Source of the DNA: Zymoseptoria tritici IPO323
Lineage: Eukaryota > Ascomycota > Dothideomycetes > Mycosphaerellales > Mycosphaerellaceae
Assembly (NCBI RefSeq): GCF_000219625.1
Contig: NC_018218.1
Location: 2,976,001 to 3,040,000 of the forward strand
DNA length: 64,000 bases
Reading direction: 5' to 3'
The notes under the pieces were generated by a model, which saw only the letters and a list, made by a program, of their open reading frames with translations, had not been told where the DNA came from and searched no databases. This document shows, in pieces, positions 55,209-64,000 of the stretch; the first letter of the stretch is position 1; each line of letters begins with the position of its first letter. The translations under genes and the position numbers were made by a program.

Positions 55209-57938
55209 ATGGCAGCCGTCGCCCATCCGATCCGTCCGCAAATCCGAAGAAATTCTCCCATATCTACCTTTGGCGCTTCGTATGGTTATCCCGCCGACGC
55301 ACAACGAACGAATGTCGCCGACGACAGCGACTCCGACAATGAGCCGCCACCGCCGATTATGTTCTCCAAGGTCACACAAGCCCTCCTCGCAGACGCCAGT
55401 GGGAACTCGCCCGCGGTCAGGCGTGATCATGCTGTGGAAGCACCGCGATATAATCGATCGGCCAGTGCTGGAAAAGCTGGGTTGGACACACCGAGCAGGG
55501 TTCCAGGTCTCAAAATCTCTCGACGGAGCTCGCCGGCAGCGCCTGTCAGCGTCGAACCCATCGAAAGAGGACATACACCACCACGCATTGTACATCTTGG
55601 TGCGAGCGGAACAGGCTCCGCGAAGCGCTCTATCAGTATAGCTGGACCGTATCAGCAACGTCATGGGACGAGAAGAGAGCCGACTCCGGAAGTCAACAAC
55701 AAAATCGAGATTGTGACGCCTGCCATGGCAACGCGACATATTCGCATGCCTCGATCCAGAGCTGGGAGTAACGCTTCGCAGGACGAACCCGCTCATCTTG
55801 TATATTCTATCAGCCGTCCCGGATCTCGTAATGCCGCCCAAGCCATCACGGACACGAACGAAAGAAAGACTTATGCAACCGATCTGAATCGTAGCATATC
55901 CGCACAGCATCCACCAGAAACGACATCAAGATATGGAACCTCCACCGTTGGACGTTCACGTAATGCTTCGGCCGAGGCGGCGCCTCCGCCAGGTTCAACA
56001 AGGATCAAGCGCGCACCCATCGGAACTGGATCTTTTCTCAAAAGTGGTCCAGTGAGACGAGGATTTCGAAGAAGAGACAGCGATGAGAATGTCTCACCCA
56101 TTGATGATGCACCCGCCGGCTCTTCTTCACAACCGAGTGCCTCGAGTTACGACCATCAGGACAGGAGCTTCTCGCAGACAGATGGTCGGAGGAGCCGCAG
56201 CGGAAGTGTCAATACGCGGGCAACATCTGTCGATCCCGTGTCTGTACATGATTTCGCCCAGCAAGATCGTGCTGCATATGCTTCTCGGCCGTCATCACGT
56301 CAAGCGAACTCATACTTCCCCAGAGCTCAATCCGGCCAGGATCCTAGGCCGCCATCCCGGCCAGCGAGTCGACAGGCAAGTGTTGAGAGGCCACAGGTCA
56401 GGAGACAGATCAGCAGAGCCGAGATACAGCATGCTGCACCTTCAGAGCCACAACACATACGACCTAGTGTCGAGTCAGCGCAAGCAAAGCCGACTGCGGA
56501 GCCAGTTCGACCGGCTCTGGCAAGTCGGCCCGTGTATCGATATGCGGCAGCAAAAGTCGATACAGCACCAGCTGAGGACCAGGAGAATATCCCACCTCCT
56601 ACCTTTCGGCGCAACAAGGACCAGGAGTTCAGATATCTTGGTAAGCCTACAATGTCGGTGATGTCGGACGATGAGAAGCCGAAAGCCAGATTAGTGGACG
56701 AAACGCCGGTACCCACATCACACAAGGAGCAGAGAAAACCGTTGACCACGATGAGCGGCAACACACCACACCGAGCCGCGCCTGCGCCGCCACCCAAAAT
56801 GAGCATCCTGGAAACTGCAACATCAGTCGCGGGCGCCGCTACCACCAAGACTCGGAAGAAGCGTACTCACATGGTGGTGAATGGCAAAATATTCACCGCG
56901 ATGGGCAAGATCGGGAAAGGAGGCTCCAGCGATGTCTTCTGCGTTATGGCTGAGAACTACAAGACGTACGCTTTGAAGCGAGTCAAGCTCGACGATTGTG
57001 ATGATCATGCTGTGCGAGGCTACAAGGGCGAGATCGATCTGCTGAAGCAACTCGAAAAAGTAGAACGCGTGGTAAGACTGATCGACTGGGAGCTCAACGA
57101 TGAGAAGCAGGAGCTGGCCGTGTTGATGGAGAAGGGAGACACGGATCTCAATCGCATCTTGACGCTTCGTCTCAACTGTGTGGATGCCCGTTTTGACAGC
57201 GCTTTCACGCGCTACCACTGGAAGGAAATGCTGGAATGTGTCGAAGCTGTCCACGAATACGACATTGTCCACTCGGATCTCAAGCCGGCCAACTTCCTCC
57301 TTGTGGCAGGCCGTCTCAAATTGATTGACTTCGGTATCGCAAACGCAATCGACACGGACAACACTTGCAACGTTCATCGCGAATCTCACGTCGGAACACC
57401 CAACTACATGTCACCGGAGAGCATCACCGATACGAATGCATCGCAATCAGGCAAAGATGAGGCCGGCAGACCCATCAAAAAGGACATGCGCATTGGGAAA
57501 GCCTCCGACGTCTGGAGTCTGGGATGCATCCTATATCAAATGGCCTACGGCAGGCCGCCGTTTGCGCACATTGGTAACCAAATTTCACGAATCATGGCCA
57601 TTACAAATCCAAAGCACATTATCGAATTTCCCGAAAAAGGAGTCGGCGACGTGACCATACCCTCTTCGTTGATCGGCACTCTTCGAAAATGCCTGAACCG
57701 CGACCCAGAGAAGCGAGCAACGATCAAGCAAATGCTTTCGGACTCGGATGCGTATCTGAACCCCGAGGGACCGGGCGCGAGCAGCATTTTGATCAGCGAG
57801 GATCTGCTCGGCCAGATCATTAACAAGGTGCTGGATCGGTGCAGAGATCCCGAGCGAGGTGTCCCAAGTCCCGAGGAGGCGGCGCAGTATCCTAGGAGTT
57901 TTCTGAGCAGGATTAAGGCGATGCATGAGGGGAAATGA
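55209..57938 (+). CDS. MPS1: Mps1/TTK-family spindle checkpoint kinase
   Basis: Single exon, 909 aa from ATG 55209 (MAAVAHPIRPQIRRNSPIS). The N-terminal 550 residues are disordered, Ser/Arg/Pro-rich, with an early SPISTFGASYGYPAD element and MFSKVTQALL. The kinase spans about 559-870: glycine loop IGKGGSSDVFCV, AxK in TYALKRVKLD, the HSDLKPANFLL catalytic loop (His-Ser-Asp in place of HRD, typical of Mps1), LIDFGIAN, and GTPNYMSPESI. The DVWSLGCILYQMAYGRPPF block is also as in Mps1. Mps1 phosphorylates Knl1/Spc105 at unattached kinetochores and also acts in spindle pole body duplication. A C-terminal extension (LISEDLLGQIINKVLDRC) follows the kinase. Confidence 0.95.
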   Translation: MAAVAHPIRPQIRRNSPISTFGASYGYPADAQRTNVADDSDSDNEPPPPIMFSKVTQALLADASGNSPAVRRDHAVEAPRYNRSASAGKAGLDTPSRVPGLKISRRSSPAAPVSVEPIERGHTPPRIVHLGASGTGSAKRSISIAGPYQQRHGTRREPTPEVNNKIEIVTPAMATRHIRMPRSRAGSNASQDEPAHLVYSISRPGSRNAAQAITDTNERKTYATDLNRSISAQHPPETTSRYGTSTVGRSRNASAEAAPPPGSTRIKRAPIGTGSFLKSGPVRRGFRRRDSDENVSPIDDAPAGSSSQPSASSYDHQDRSFSQTDGRRSRSGSVNTRATSVDPVSVHDFAQQDRAAYASRPSSRQANSYFPRAQSGQDPRPPSRPASRQASVERPQVRRQISRAEIQHAAPSEPQHIRPSVESAQAKPTAEPVRPALASRPVYRYAAAKVDTAPAEDQENIPPPTFRRNKDQEFRYLGKPTMSVMSDDEKPKARLVDETPVPTSHKEQRKPLTTMSGNTPHRAAPAPPPKMSILETATSVAGAATTKTRKKRTHMVVNGKIFTAMGKIGKGGSSDVFCVMAENYKTYALKRVKLDDCDDHAVRGYKGEIDLLKQLEKVERVVRLIDWELNDEKQELAVLMEKGDTDLNRILTLRLNCVDARFDSAFTRYHWKEMLECVEAVHEYDIVHSDLKPANFLLVAGRLKLIDFGIANAIDTDNTCNVHRESHVGTPNYMSPESITDTNASQSGKDEAGRPIKKDMRIGKASDVWSLGCILYQMAYGRPPFAHIGNQISRIMAITNPKHIIEFPEKGVGDVTIPSSLIGTLRKCLNRDPEKRATIKQMLSDSDAYLNPEGPGASSILISEDLLGQIINKVLDRCRDPERGVPSPEEAAQYPRSFLSRIKAMHEGK

Positions 57939-58326
57939 AAGTTGAGAAGGAAGCCGAGGATATGGTATGGTCTTTGCAGGGCAGTTCATTCGTGCTTGGA
58001 AATGAGAAGAGGCGGGCGCGGCAGTCGTTTCGGTGGACTCGGAGTTTTTGACCTTTTCTGTTGGGAGACCACGTTTTGAGCGTTTGACGCATGATGAGGC
58101 GCTGTTTGGAAACAGCTTGAGCGTAGGAGCTTTGGATGTCTTGGGTAGCCTTTCAATTTTCTTGATCAAGCTGGCTCAATTGCGAGCTGGTAATTCGCTA
58201 CTCCTTCGTCCCAAACCATCTACCATTCATGCAAATGCTGCGGTCTATGCCGTCTCTACTCCAGACTCCGCGCTCGCCTAACTTATGCAGTCAACATGAC
58301 CCAATCAAACGACCTGTCCGACTGAT
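57939..58326. other. Intergenic region between convergent genes
   Basis: 388 bp of 3' flanks of MPS1 and TMA22. No gene seen. Confidence 0.5.
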
Positions 58327-58914
58327 CTATACAGCAGTCGGCGTCTTCTTCTTCTTATCCTCAACCTGCTCAATGTTCTTCTCCGGCACATCTTTGTGAT
58401 TCTCCAGCAACCAGTCGAGCACATCATCGCTCACATCGCCCTGCACCGTGATCTCCTCTCCTCCCGCCGCAGTCTTGGTCACCGAACTGCCCGTGGCGAA
58501 CTTCTTGCCAAACTCCTTGGCCGTCTTCTTCAGGTCCAATCCGAACGCTTCCAGTCCATTGATCTCCGTCACATATTTCCTCTTGTTCCGCTCCACCCGC
58601 TTGATAATAATTTTACTCGCCGCTTTCCGCTCCGTCTCTCGCACTTCTTGTGCCTCCGCTTTGGCGGCTTTCTTCTGGGCGTCCTTTTCTGCGCGTTTTT
58701 GGGCGTCGACGGAGAGCGTGCTGAGGTTGGCGGAGAGGGCTTCGTCGGAGTATATTTGGCGGTGGAGATCTGGGTGGTTTTCTTCGAGCCAGTCGGCACA
58801 CTTCTTTGTGGTACCGCCGAACTCGCAGTAGCCCGGTGGGAGAGTGCAGACGCCGCAGTAGATGACTTCTTTGGCTGGGAGGAGGTTCGCTGAGGGTGCT
58901 GAAACTTCGGCCAT
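58327..58914 (-). CDS. TMA22: Translation machinery-associated protein 22 (DENR homologue)
   Basis: Single exon, 195 aa. The N-terminal zinc-like motif is VIYCGVCTLPPGYCEFGG, then CADWLEENHPDLH. A charged helical linker (SVDAQKRAEKDAQKKAAKAE) leads to the SUI1/eIF1-like domain at about 100-185 (IIIKRVERNKRKYVTEINGL, EFGKKFATGSSV, VQGDVSDDVLDWLLENH). With Tma20/MCT-1 and Tma64 it removes deacylated tRNA and recycles the 40S subunit after termination; in animals the pair also drives reinitiation. The C-terminus is lysine-rich (EDKKKKTPTAV). Confidence 0.94.
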   Translation of the reverse strand: MAEVSAPSANLLPAKEVIYCGVCTLPPGYCEFGGTTKKCADWLEENHPDLHRQIYSDEALSANLSTLSVDAQKRAEKDAQKKAAKAEAQEVRETERKAASKIIIKRVERNKRKYVTEINGLEAFGLDLKKTAKEFGKKFATGSSVTKTAAGGEEITVQGDVSDDVLDWLLENHKDVPEKNIEQVEDKKKKTPTAV

Positions 58915-60099
58915 GCTGGCGGTGGATGTGCTGATAGCGGTGGCAGCGTTGGGATCGTTGGTGAGCCTTGAACTTTATAGCAGAGTCTTGGGTTTTGAAA
59001 GACCTCTGGAAGGTCTATTTGGTGTATGAAGGAGAATGTCAAGAAGAAGAGTCGGTCAAGTTGATGTCCTCTGCCCCGCCGACTTCGTAAAGTGAGGTGA
59101 GGGGCATCCAGCTTCCCGTCCCGTCCGCTGAGATCCACAACATCTCTTCTTCAACTTTGACATCACACATCCATCGACTCCTGCAATCCTCGACGAGTGG
59201 CTGTTCTATCTTCGCTGCCCAAGCAAAGCGGTATCCAGTCGACTTCGGCGATGCGATGTGGTGAGTCCTTCGCTCGCTGCTCGGACTTGTTCCGTCGTGG
59301 AATCTGACGCCTTCGCCGCCGTTGTTTCTTCAACGCAACGCCTTGTCATCTCCATCTTTAGCCAGTCAACATGTGCGGCGGACTTTTATCGCATGTATGC
59401 TACGAGACACCTTCCACATATATGTCCTGTCCAGTTCTTCGTGACTAAGCAGGACATTCAGGTTGTCGAATACCTTGCATGTCTTGGGAGCAAGCATCCT
59501 ATTCGACATCGCTCCATGACTCGACCACTTCTGCTCACTGTCCATCGAGGTAGGGTGGAACCACGCTGAGCCAAATCGCAGCTAGCATGTCCACGTCCGA
59601 GTCCGCGGCACCCAGCGTCACGTCGAGCTTGGCTGAGAAGTGCCGGGTAGCAGGAGATAGGATCTGGGCCGATCTAGAGGCTAGAGACCCACCAGGCCGT
59701 TGCTTCCAGAACGGATACGTGTCCAGAAGTCCAAGAGGCTAAGAAAGAGTTAGAGAAGGTAGACTGCAGTCGAACCCGCCCATCATGCCAAAGTATGTGC
59801 TGACATATTCTCAAGACCCAGTCGAACTGCCGCTGGCAGCGCGGCGTATGCGTATACGCCGGCTTTAAGTGGCTAAATCGCGAAGAGTGCTACTTCTTTT
59901 TCCTTCACGGCAATCAGCCAGGAGAAGTTCTGTCCTCGACTCAGCTTCGACCCCCGCCAGAAATCTACATTGTATTCACGACCAGGAACAACTGGCCACG
60001 CTACGTTGACGAAGGAGCTGTCTGAGGCACAGGTCAAACAATAGCAGACATCTGTCTTTATCGACGCGATTCGAGCATCGTCTCTGTCAGCAACCCGCC
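58915..60099. other. Intergenic region, no gene resolved
   Basis: 1.2 kb, divergent between TMA22 and the APH-like gene. A 103-aa open frame at 59258-59569 has no motifs. A B-box-like GGTTCGACTGC on the minus strand near 59770 has no matching A box. Nothing supported. Confidence 0.4.
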
Positions 60100-60876
60100 A
60101 TGCTTGCACTCCGACTCTGGCTCGGGAGCAAGATTTTCGGCGACTCTGATATTAGAGGAACTCGAGTCTCTCGGAAGCGAATGATCAAGCGCTATTGCGA
60201 TGAGCCAGAGCTGGAAGGACTTCGCTACATCGCTGAAAACACAACCATTCCCATCCCTCGACTCTATCGAGTGCACAGCTACCATGGCAAACTGGCGCTT
60301 GAACTGGAATACTTCCCTGGATGCGATACCCTTCAAGTCTGCTGGCGGAGGTACTCGCACGAACAAAAACAGGCCATCGTTGATCAGATCAGCGGTTTCA
60401 CAGCACAGCTTCGACAACTGGAACCTCCTCCCTCGAAAAGCATTTCGTCGGCTGACGGCGGTCCTTGTTACGACTTCCGCGTAGGCTCTTTGAAGCTATT
60501 CGGACCGTTTGACGACTTGGCTACGTTCCATCGGTGCGTACGTGGTGGCATCCGGATGGAGCATGCGCAACGCTCCTTTGGCAACGAGGTCATGCAAGTG
60601 CACCAACGCAAGTATGAGATCTGCTTCACACACGGAGATATCAGTGGACCGAATATCCTGGTCCGTGACGCCAAAGTGGTTGCGATCATAAATTGGAAGT
60701 GCGCTGGCTGGTATCCCGAGTATTGGGAGTACACAAAGGCGCACTGCGGCAGCGTATTTCTGCCTGAATTCTACGAAATGCTACGGCAGAAGATTGATCG
60801 ATATGATAACGAGCTGAAAGCCGAGCGCGTCTTGTGGCAAAGGCTGGATCAGCCGCTCGACGAGGTGCGGGCCTGA
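60100..60876 (+). CDS. Aminoglycoside-phosphotransferase-fold protein, catalytic Asp replaced
   Basis: Single exon, 258 aa. The APH (kinase-like) fold of the large fungal expansion: KRMIKRYCDEPELEGLRYIA (Lys region), NTTIPIPRLYRVHSYHGKLA, then the catalytic loop His178-Gly-Asp180 with Asn185 (FTHGDISGPNILV). The second metal Asp, normally in an IIDWE-type motif, is Asn198 here, and the next acidic residue is Lys200 (AIINWKCAGWYPEYWEY). Both differ from the usual form by one G-to-A change (AAT, AAG). It is therefore probably a weak or dead phosphotransferase, although APH-fold proteins can keep binding roles. Natural substrates of this family in fungi are unknown. A short upstream exon is possible. 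Confidence 0.75.
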   Translation: MLALRLWLGSKIFGDSDIRGTRVSRKRMIKRYCDEPELEGLRYIAENTTIPIPRLYRVHSYHGKLALELEYFPGCDTLQVCWRRYSHEQKQAIVDQISGFTAQLRQLEPPPSKSISSADGGPCYDFRVGSLKLFGPFDDLATFHRCVRGGIRMEHAQRSFGNEVMQVHQRKYEICFTHGDISGPNILVRDAKVVAIINWKCAGWYPEYWEYTKAHCGSVFLPEFYEMLRQKIDRYDNELKAERVLWQRLDQPLDEVRA

Positions 60877-61258
60877 AAGCTACTCATTCGAGTTTGGCCG
60901 AGAAGACGACGCTGTATCACAGTTTGCTGGGAAACGCAGTCAAATAGGTGCTTCCCGTCTTCGCTCGGCCATCTTCAAAGTTTTCTAAGTGGCTAGAGGA
61001 GCTGAGCTGGCTCCAGCTTGCTGTACGGATGACTAAGAAGATAAGCCGCCAGGAAGACCTCGCAACTCCTTATCAGTGGCTGCTCGTACTTCTCCGTGGA
61101 AGAGCTGCACCTCTGACGAAGCCGCCGTTGATGATTACCTTACAGTAACAGAGCTGTAGTCGGACAGGCTACTTCCTCGACCACGCACAAGGTAGATCTG
61201 GATCCCCTTATGACCGCATCAGACCTCACCTTTTCTCAACCACATCTCCTCAATTGCC
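60877..61258. other. Intergenic region, no gene seen
   Basis: 382 bp between two same-strand genes; pyrimidine/CA-rich just before the SDR-like ATG. Confidence 0.5.
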
Positions 61259-62248
61259 ATGGCCGACCAAGATCAAAGCAATCCTCTTTCCCCGTACCGC
61301 TCCGATGGCAAGCTCTACGGCTTCGTCTGCATCGTGACAGGCGCCACCTCGCCTATTGGTAAAGCCATCGTGGCCGAGCTCGCAGCTCATGGAGCCGCAT
61401 GCGTGTACGCTTGCTCTGCGAGTCCGTCAGATGACTTTGCTAGTCTGGCGGATGGAGTGAACGAGCAGTTTCCGAATACGAAGGTCATTGGATACCCGTT
61501 TCGCAATGCTAGCGAGGAGGATACATTGGGATTGATCGACGATGCGCTGAATGCTTGGGGAAGGTGAGAACTGCCCAGTGCTTCTGTCGACTTTGGAAGG
61601 ACATCTGCCATGAGTCTAGTGGAATGGCTTCAACTGATTCTGGAATGGGTCAGGCTGGACATCTATGTCGCCACCTCCGTCCTTCACGGTCCATCTTCCA
61701 TTTCCGAAACTACGCCGAATGATCTGATCAAGCTCTTCGAAGCCAATTCCATGGCAGCATTCTTCGCGTTGAAATACGCTCCCCCTGTACGTTTCCTCAA
61801 TTCATCCAGCGGTCCCTCGCTCTGACGCTTCGAATCCAAGGCCATGCAGAAGCTCTCCCCTCAAAAGTCCTACCCCAACGCAAGCCCTAAACCACAGCCC
61901 TACGGCAGCATCATCGTCGTGACCACGACAGCCAGCATCAATGGGGGAAGTTCGAACCATGGCCCAGCTCTGACCATGTCCTCGCATGCCGCGCTAGGAG
62001 TCGTCAAAGCCGGTGTCTCGGTGCTGAAGGGCACGGGTGTGAGGATCAATTGTGTTTCCGCTGGGGACGTCGACGATGGTAGTAAGTCCGCTGCCGCGGA
62101 GATGAGTGGGAGTGGGAAGACGGAAGGATCAGAGAGGGTTGGTCTGCCGGTCGAGGTGGCTAGGGTGGCAGGTTTCCTCGCGAGCGGGTTTTCGAGCTAT
62201 GTTTCCGGCACGAATATGGTCGTCGATGGAGGGAGAAGTAGTATGTGA
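61259..62248 (+). CDS. Short-chain dehydrogenase-fold protein lacking YxxxK
   Basis: Exons 61259-61563, 61654-61786 and 61841-62248 (90- and 54-nt introns; the second acceptor is AAG) give 281 aa. The cofactor loop reads T27-G-A-T-S-P-I-G34, a TGxxxGIG variant with Pro. The strand with the catalytic Ser is kept (IIVVTTTASINGG, Ser178). Twelve residues later, where Tyr-x-x-x-Lys should stand, the sequence is Leu190-T-M-S-Ser194, then HAALGVVKAG. By alignment to YxxSKHAxxG, both catalytic residues are lost. The end is normal (GVRINCVSAG, GTNMVVDGGRSS). The fold is clear; normal SDR redox chemistry is unlikely. The neighbouring APH-like gene also lacks a key residue. Confidence 0.78.
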
Positions 62249-62691
62249 GCGAGGAACGAGATACGCTGGGATTTGTGCAATGTCTCACGAAGCTGGTCTC
62301 AGTGTCGGTCCCATGAAAAGCGGCGGTACTTTGACAGGTCAGTCGTACGTCTTATCCAGCGTACTGACTGCTAACTCATCGGCACGCCAGTGGAGTGTAT
62401 CACTTGCGTAAGTTGACCCACACCACAACTGACACCGACCGGAGGTTATTGAGACGCTTAGTGGAGCCGCTCACCGACTCAGGCGTACGAGCACCGAGAC
62501 TGCAAGCTTAAACACCAGTACTATTTGCATCTGATCTCGCCTCCTCACATGGAGGCGCCTGCAGTTTTGTAATGTCGTAAAATGCTCGTATGCTGCGCCT
62601 GTCAAATCAAAGTATCTTGCCAACGCTCTCGCTCAAGCTGCACTCTGTTGATGCTAAGACTGTAGGTCGGACCATGCGCAACGACGACGAC
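62249..62691. other. Intergenic region between convergent genes
   Basis: 443 bp of 3' flanks. No gene seen. Confidence 0.5.
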
Positions 62692-63800
62692 TCAGACCAT
62701 CTTGCGACGATCTTTGACTTGCTTCCAGGTCAGAAACTCGCCGTGCTTCTTGCTGGGCCTGGGCTCACGTCCCGAGCGACGAATCGGCGGAGTGGCCGAA
62801 CCTTCTTCTTCATCTTCTTCCTCCTCCTCTGCCTCCTCTCCTGCCTCATACTCCACGTTTTCTTTTGCTGCGTCTACCGCGCCCTGGATCGTGGCTGCGG
62901 CGGAACTCCTCATGTCAAGCTTGGGCACCGACTTCGCAGGATGACTGCGGCGTCTCTTCGCAGCCGAGGCAAGACCCTCCGCAGAAGATGAGATCGAAGA
63001 GTCCATCGACTCTGTATGGTTCCAGACCCGCTTGCGAGACGAAGGAGGCTCTCGCTTTGGGCTGGAGTCTCCTTCTGTGCGACTGGCCGACTCCAAATCT
63101 GTCGTAGGAGGCGTGAACTGCAGACGGTCGGTTGCTGCAGAAAGGGGCGGACTCTTGCCCAATGAAAGTGATAGACGGATCGCAGTGTCGCTGTCTAGAG
63201 CGTCTCCAAGGGTCAGGCGGTCCAGAAGCGCTTTGGCGAGATCTCGAGCGGAAGCAGACTTCAGAGTCGCGGCGCTGGAACGGAGTGACGCTTGATTCTC
63301 CAGCTGCTGCACGCGGAGAAGCAGCGACTTCACTGAATTGTTGATGTCGTTCTGGTCGTCCCGTATCGCAGGCATCCCGTCGAACGAGCGGTCAACAGCC
63401 TGAAACTTTCGATCAATGGCTTCAAACTTGGCGTTGAGAGCCTTGTTGCGCTTCGTATCTTCGGATCGGTCGGCTTCCAGATGAGCCCTTAAGCTCTTGA
63501 GCTTGTCGATGGCGCTCTGACACTCTTGGGCGTACTCGTCGTAGGGCCGGAGGGCCTTCTCTACTTGGCTGAGTCGGTTGTTGTAGCTCGGGGTCGTGCT
63601 CTCGATATTATTAACGCGAGTCTTCAGCGTTTCGTAGTCTGTTGCATGATCAGCTTGATTCAAGAAAAGCCATCGTGTCGCTCCGTACTGCGTGCCATTT
63701 CCTCCATCGCGGCTTCGATTCGCGCAAGAGTGGCATCGACGGTTGCGTTTGCCATGTCGGCCATGATTGCTTCGAAACCCGGTTGAGGTCGAGCAGGCAT
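62692..63800 (-). CDS. Coiled-coil protein with basic and acidic nuclear-type tail
   Basis: Exons 63689-63800 and 62692-63638 (50-nt intron, GTACGG donor, CTGAT branch site) give 352 aa. The start is MPARPQPGFEAIMADMANAT. Residues up to about 140 are heptad-rich helix (ARIEAAMEEMARNYETLKTR; LNAKFEAIDRKFQAVDRSF; SLLLRVQQLENQ). Then comes a Ser/Pro-rich linker, a basic SAAKRRRSHPAK motif that could be a nuclear signal, an acidic run (EEAEEEEEDEEEG) and a conserved-looking end (RRSGREPRPSKKHGEFLTW). I do not recognise the family. The layout fits a nuclear or chromatin-associated oligomer, which is inference. The uninterrupted frame to 63969 has no ATG in a sensible place, so the spliced model is preferred. 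Confidence 0.7.
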
Positions 63801-64000
63801 GTTGTCGGATGTTGATTGGAAGTCCGAACCAGATAGTTGTTTTTCCAAGCGAGGATTGCTCTAGAAGTCCCGTGTAGGTGATGTGGAAAAGTGAATGGCA
63901 ATCATGTGACGATCGGTTGATGGGGAAATGGCGCAGGTCAACGATGGCGGCAAGAACATCCCAAAACAAAGGTCTCTGGCGTGCGGGGTTGTACTTTCCA
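63801..64000. other. Upstream flank of the coiled-coil gene
   Basis: 200 bp to the window edge; promoter or leader of the coiled-coil gene. No other feature seen. Confidence 0.4.

Noticed and set aside
59700..59800. Possible tRNA on the minus strand (B-box-like GGTTCGACTGC)
   Set aside because: No A box or pairing acceptor stem at the right distance.

Overview
The window is nuclear DNA from a filamentous ascomycete. The gene set is fungal (CRH and Kre9/Knh1-type wall proteins, Rim15, LIM-RhoGAP, HAP2, Rpb4, Atp4, Stt3). Introns are short (about 50-90 nt), with GT donors, CTGAC/CTAAC-like branch sites and AG acceptors. Protein style and intron structure suggest a Dothideomycete such as the Mycosphaerellales; that placement is inference and was not tested. 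I resolved 26 protein genes by joining exons by eye and found no tRNA, rRNA, transposon, CRISPR or origin.

Layout. 0-3.4 kb: two Kre9/Knh1-like GPI wall proteins facing away from each other, the first cut by the window edge. 4.5-9.4 kb: LRG1-type LIM-RhoGAP (-) divergent from RPB4 (+). 10.2-16.1 kb: RIM15 kinase (-). 17.9-20.7 kb: NOC4 (-) and ATP4 (+) share a 207-bp promoter gap. 21.0-23.3 kb: a 2OG-Fe(II) oxygenase and an aldo-keto reductase converge. 24.4-28.1 kb: a GT8 glycosyltransferase and a CRH-type GH16 transglycosylase. 28.9-31.6 kb: a 900-aa protein I do not recognise. 32.6-34.8 kb: mitoribosomal mL54 and HAP2. 36.7-38.8 kb: an acetolactate decarboxylase divergent from a metaxin/Sam35-like protein. 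39.2-43.6 kb: STT3, cytidine deaminase, JAC1, all (+). 43.9-46.0 kb: an MFS transporter. 48.9-49.6 kb: a PIR-motif, Pro/Ala-rich wall protein with a 10-nt microexon. 51.4-54.2 kb: TPC1 carrier divergent from a gamma-butyrobetaine-hydroxylase-like enzyme. 55.2-58.9 kb: MPS1 kinase and TMA22. 60.1-63.8 kb: an APH-fold protein, an SDR-fold protein and a coiled-coil protein.

Themes. Several genes serve the cell wall (two Kre9-like, CRH, PIR-like, and LRG1 as a likely Rho1 regulator) or mitochondria (ATP4, mL54, Sam35-like, JAC1, TPC1, probably GBBH). They are scattered housekeeping and accessory genes, not a secondary-metabolite cluster.

I found no clear new multi-gene system. The best leads are: the microexon that splits a PIR motif; a fungal acetolactate decarboxylase with all expected metal and catalytic residues and two competing splice donors; two neighbouring enzyme-fold genes (APH and SDR) lacking catalytic residues; the unrecognised 900-aa protein; and several divergent pairs with gaps of about 200-255 bp. 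ATG starts were checked in the bases, because several long open frames begin without an ATG.
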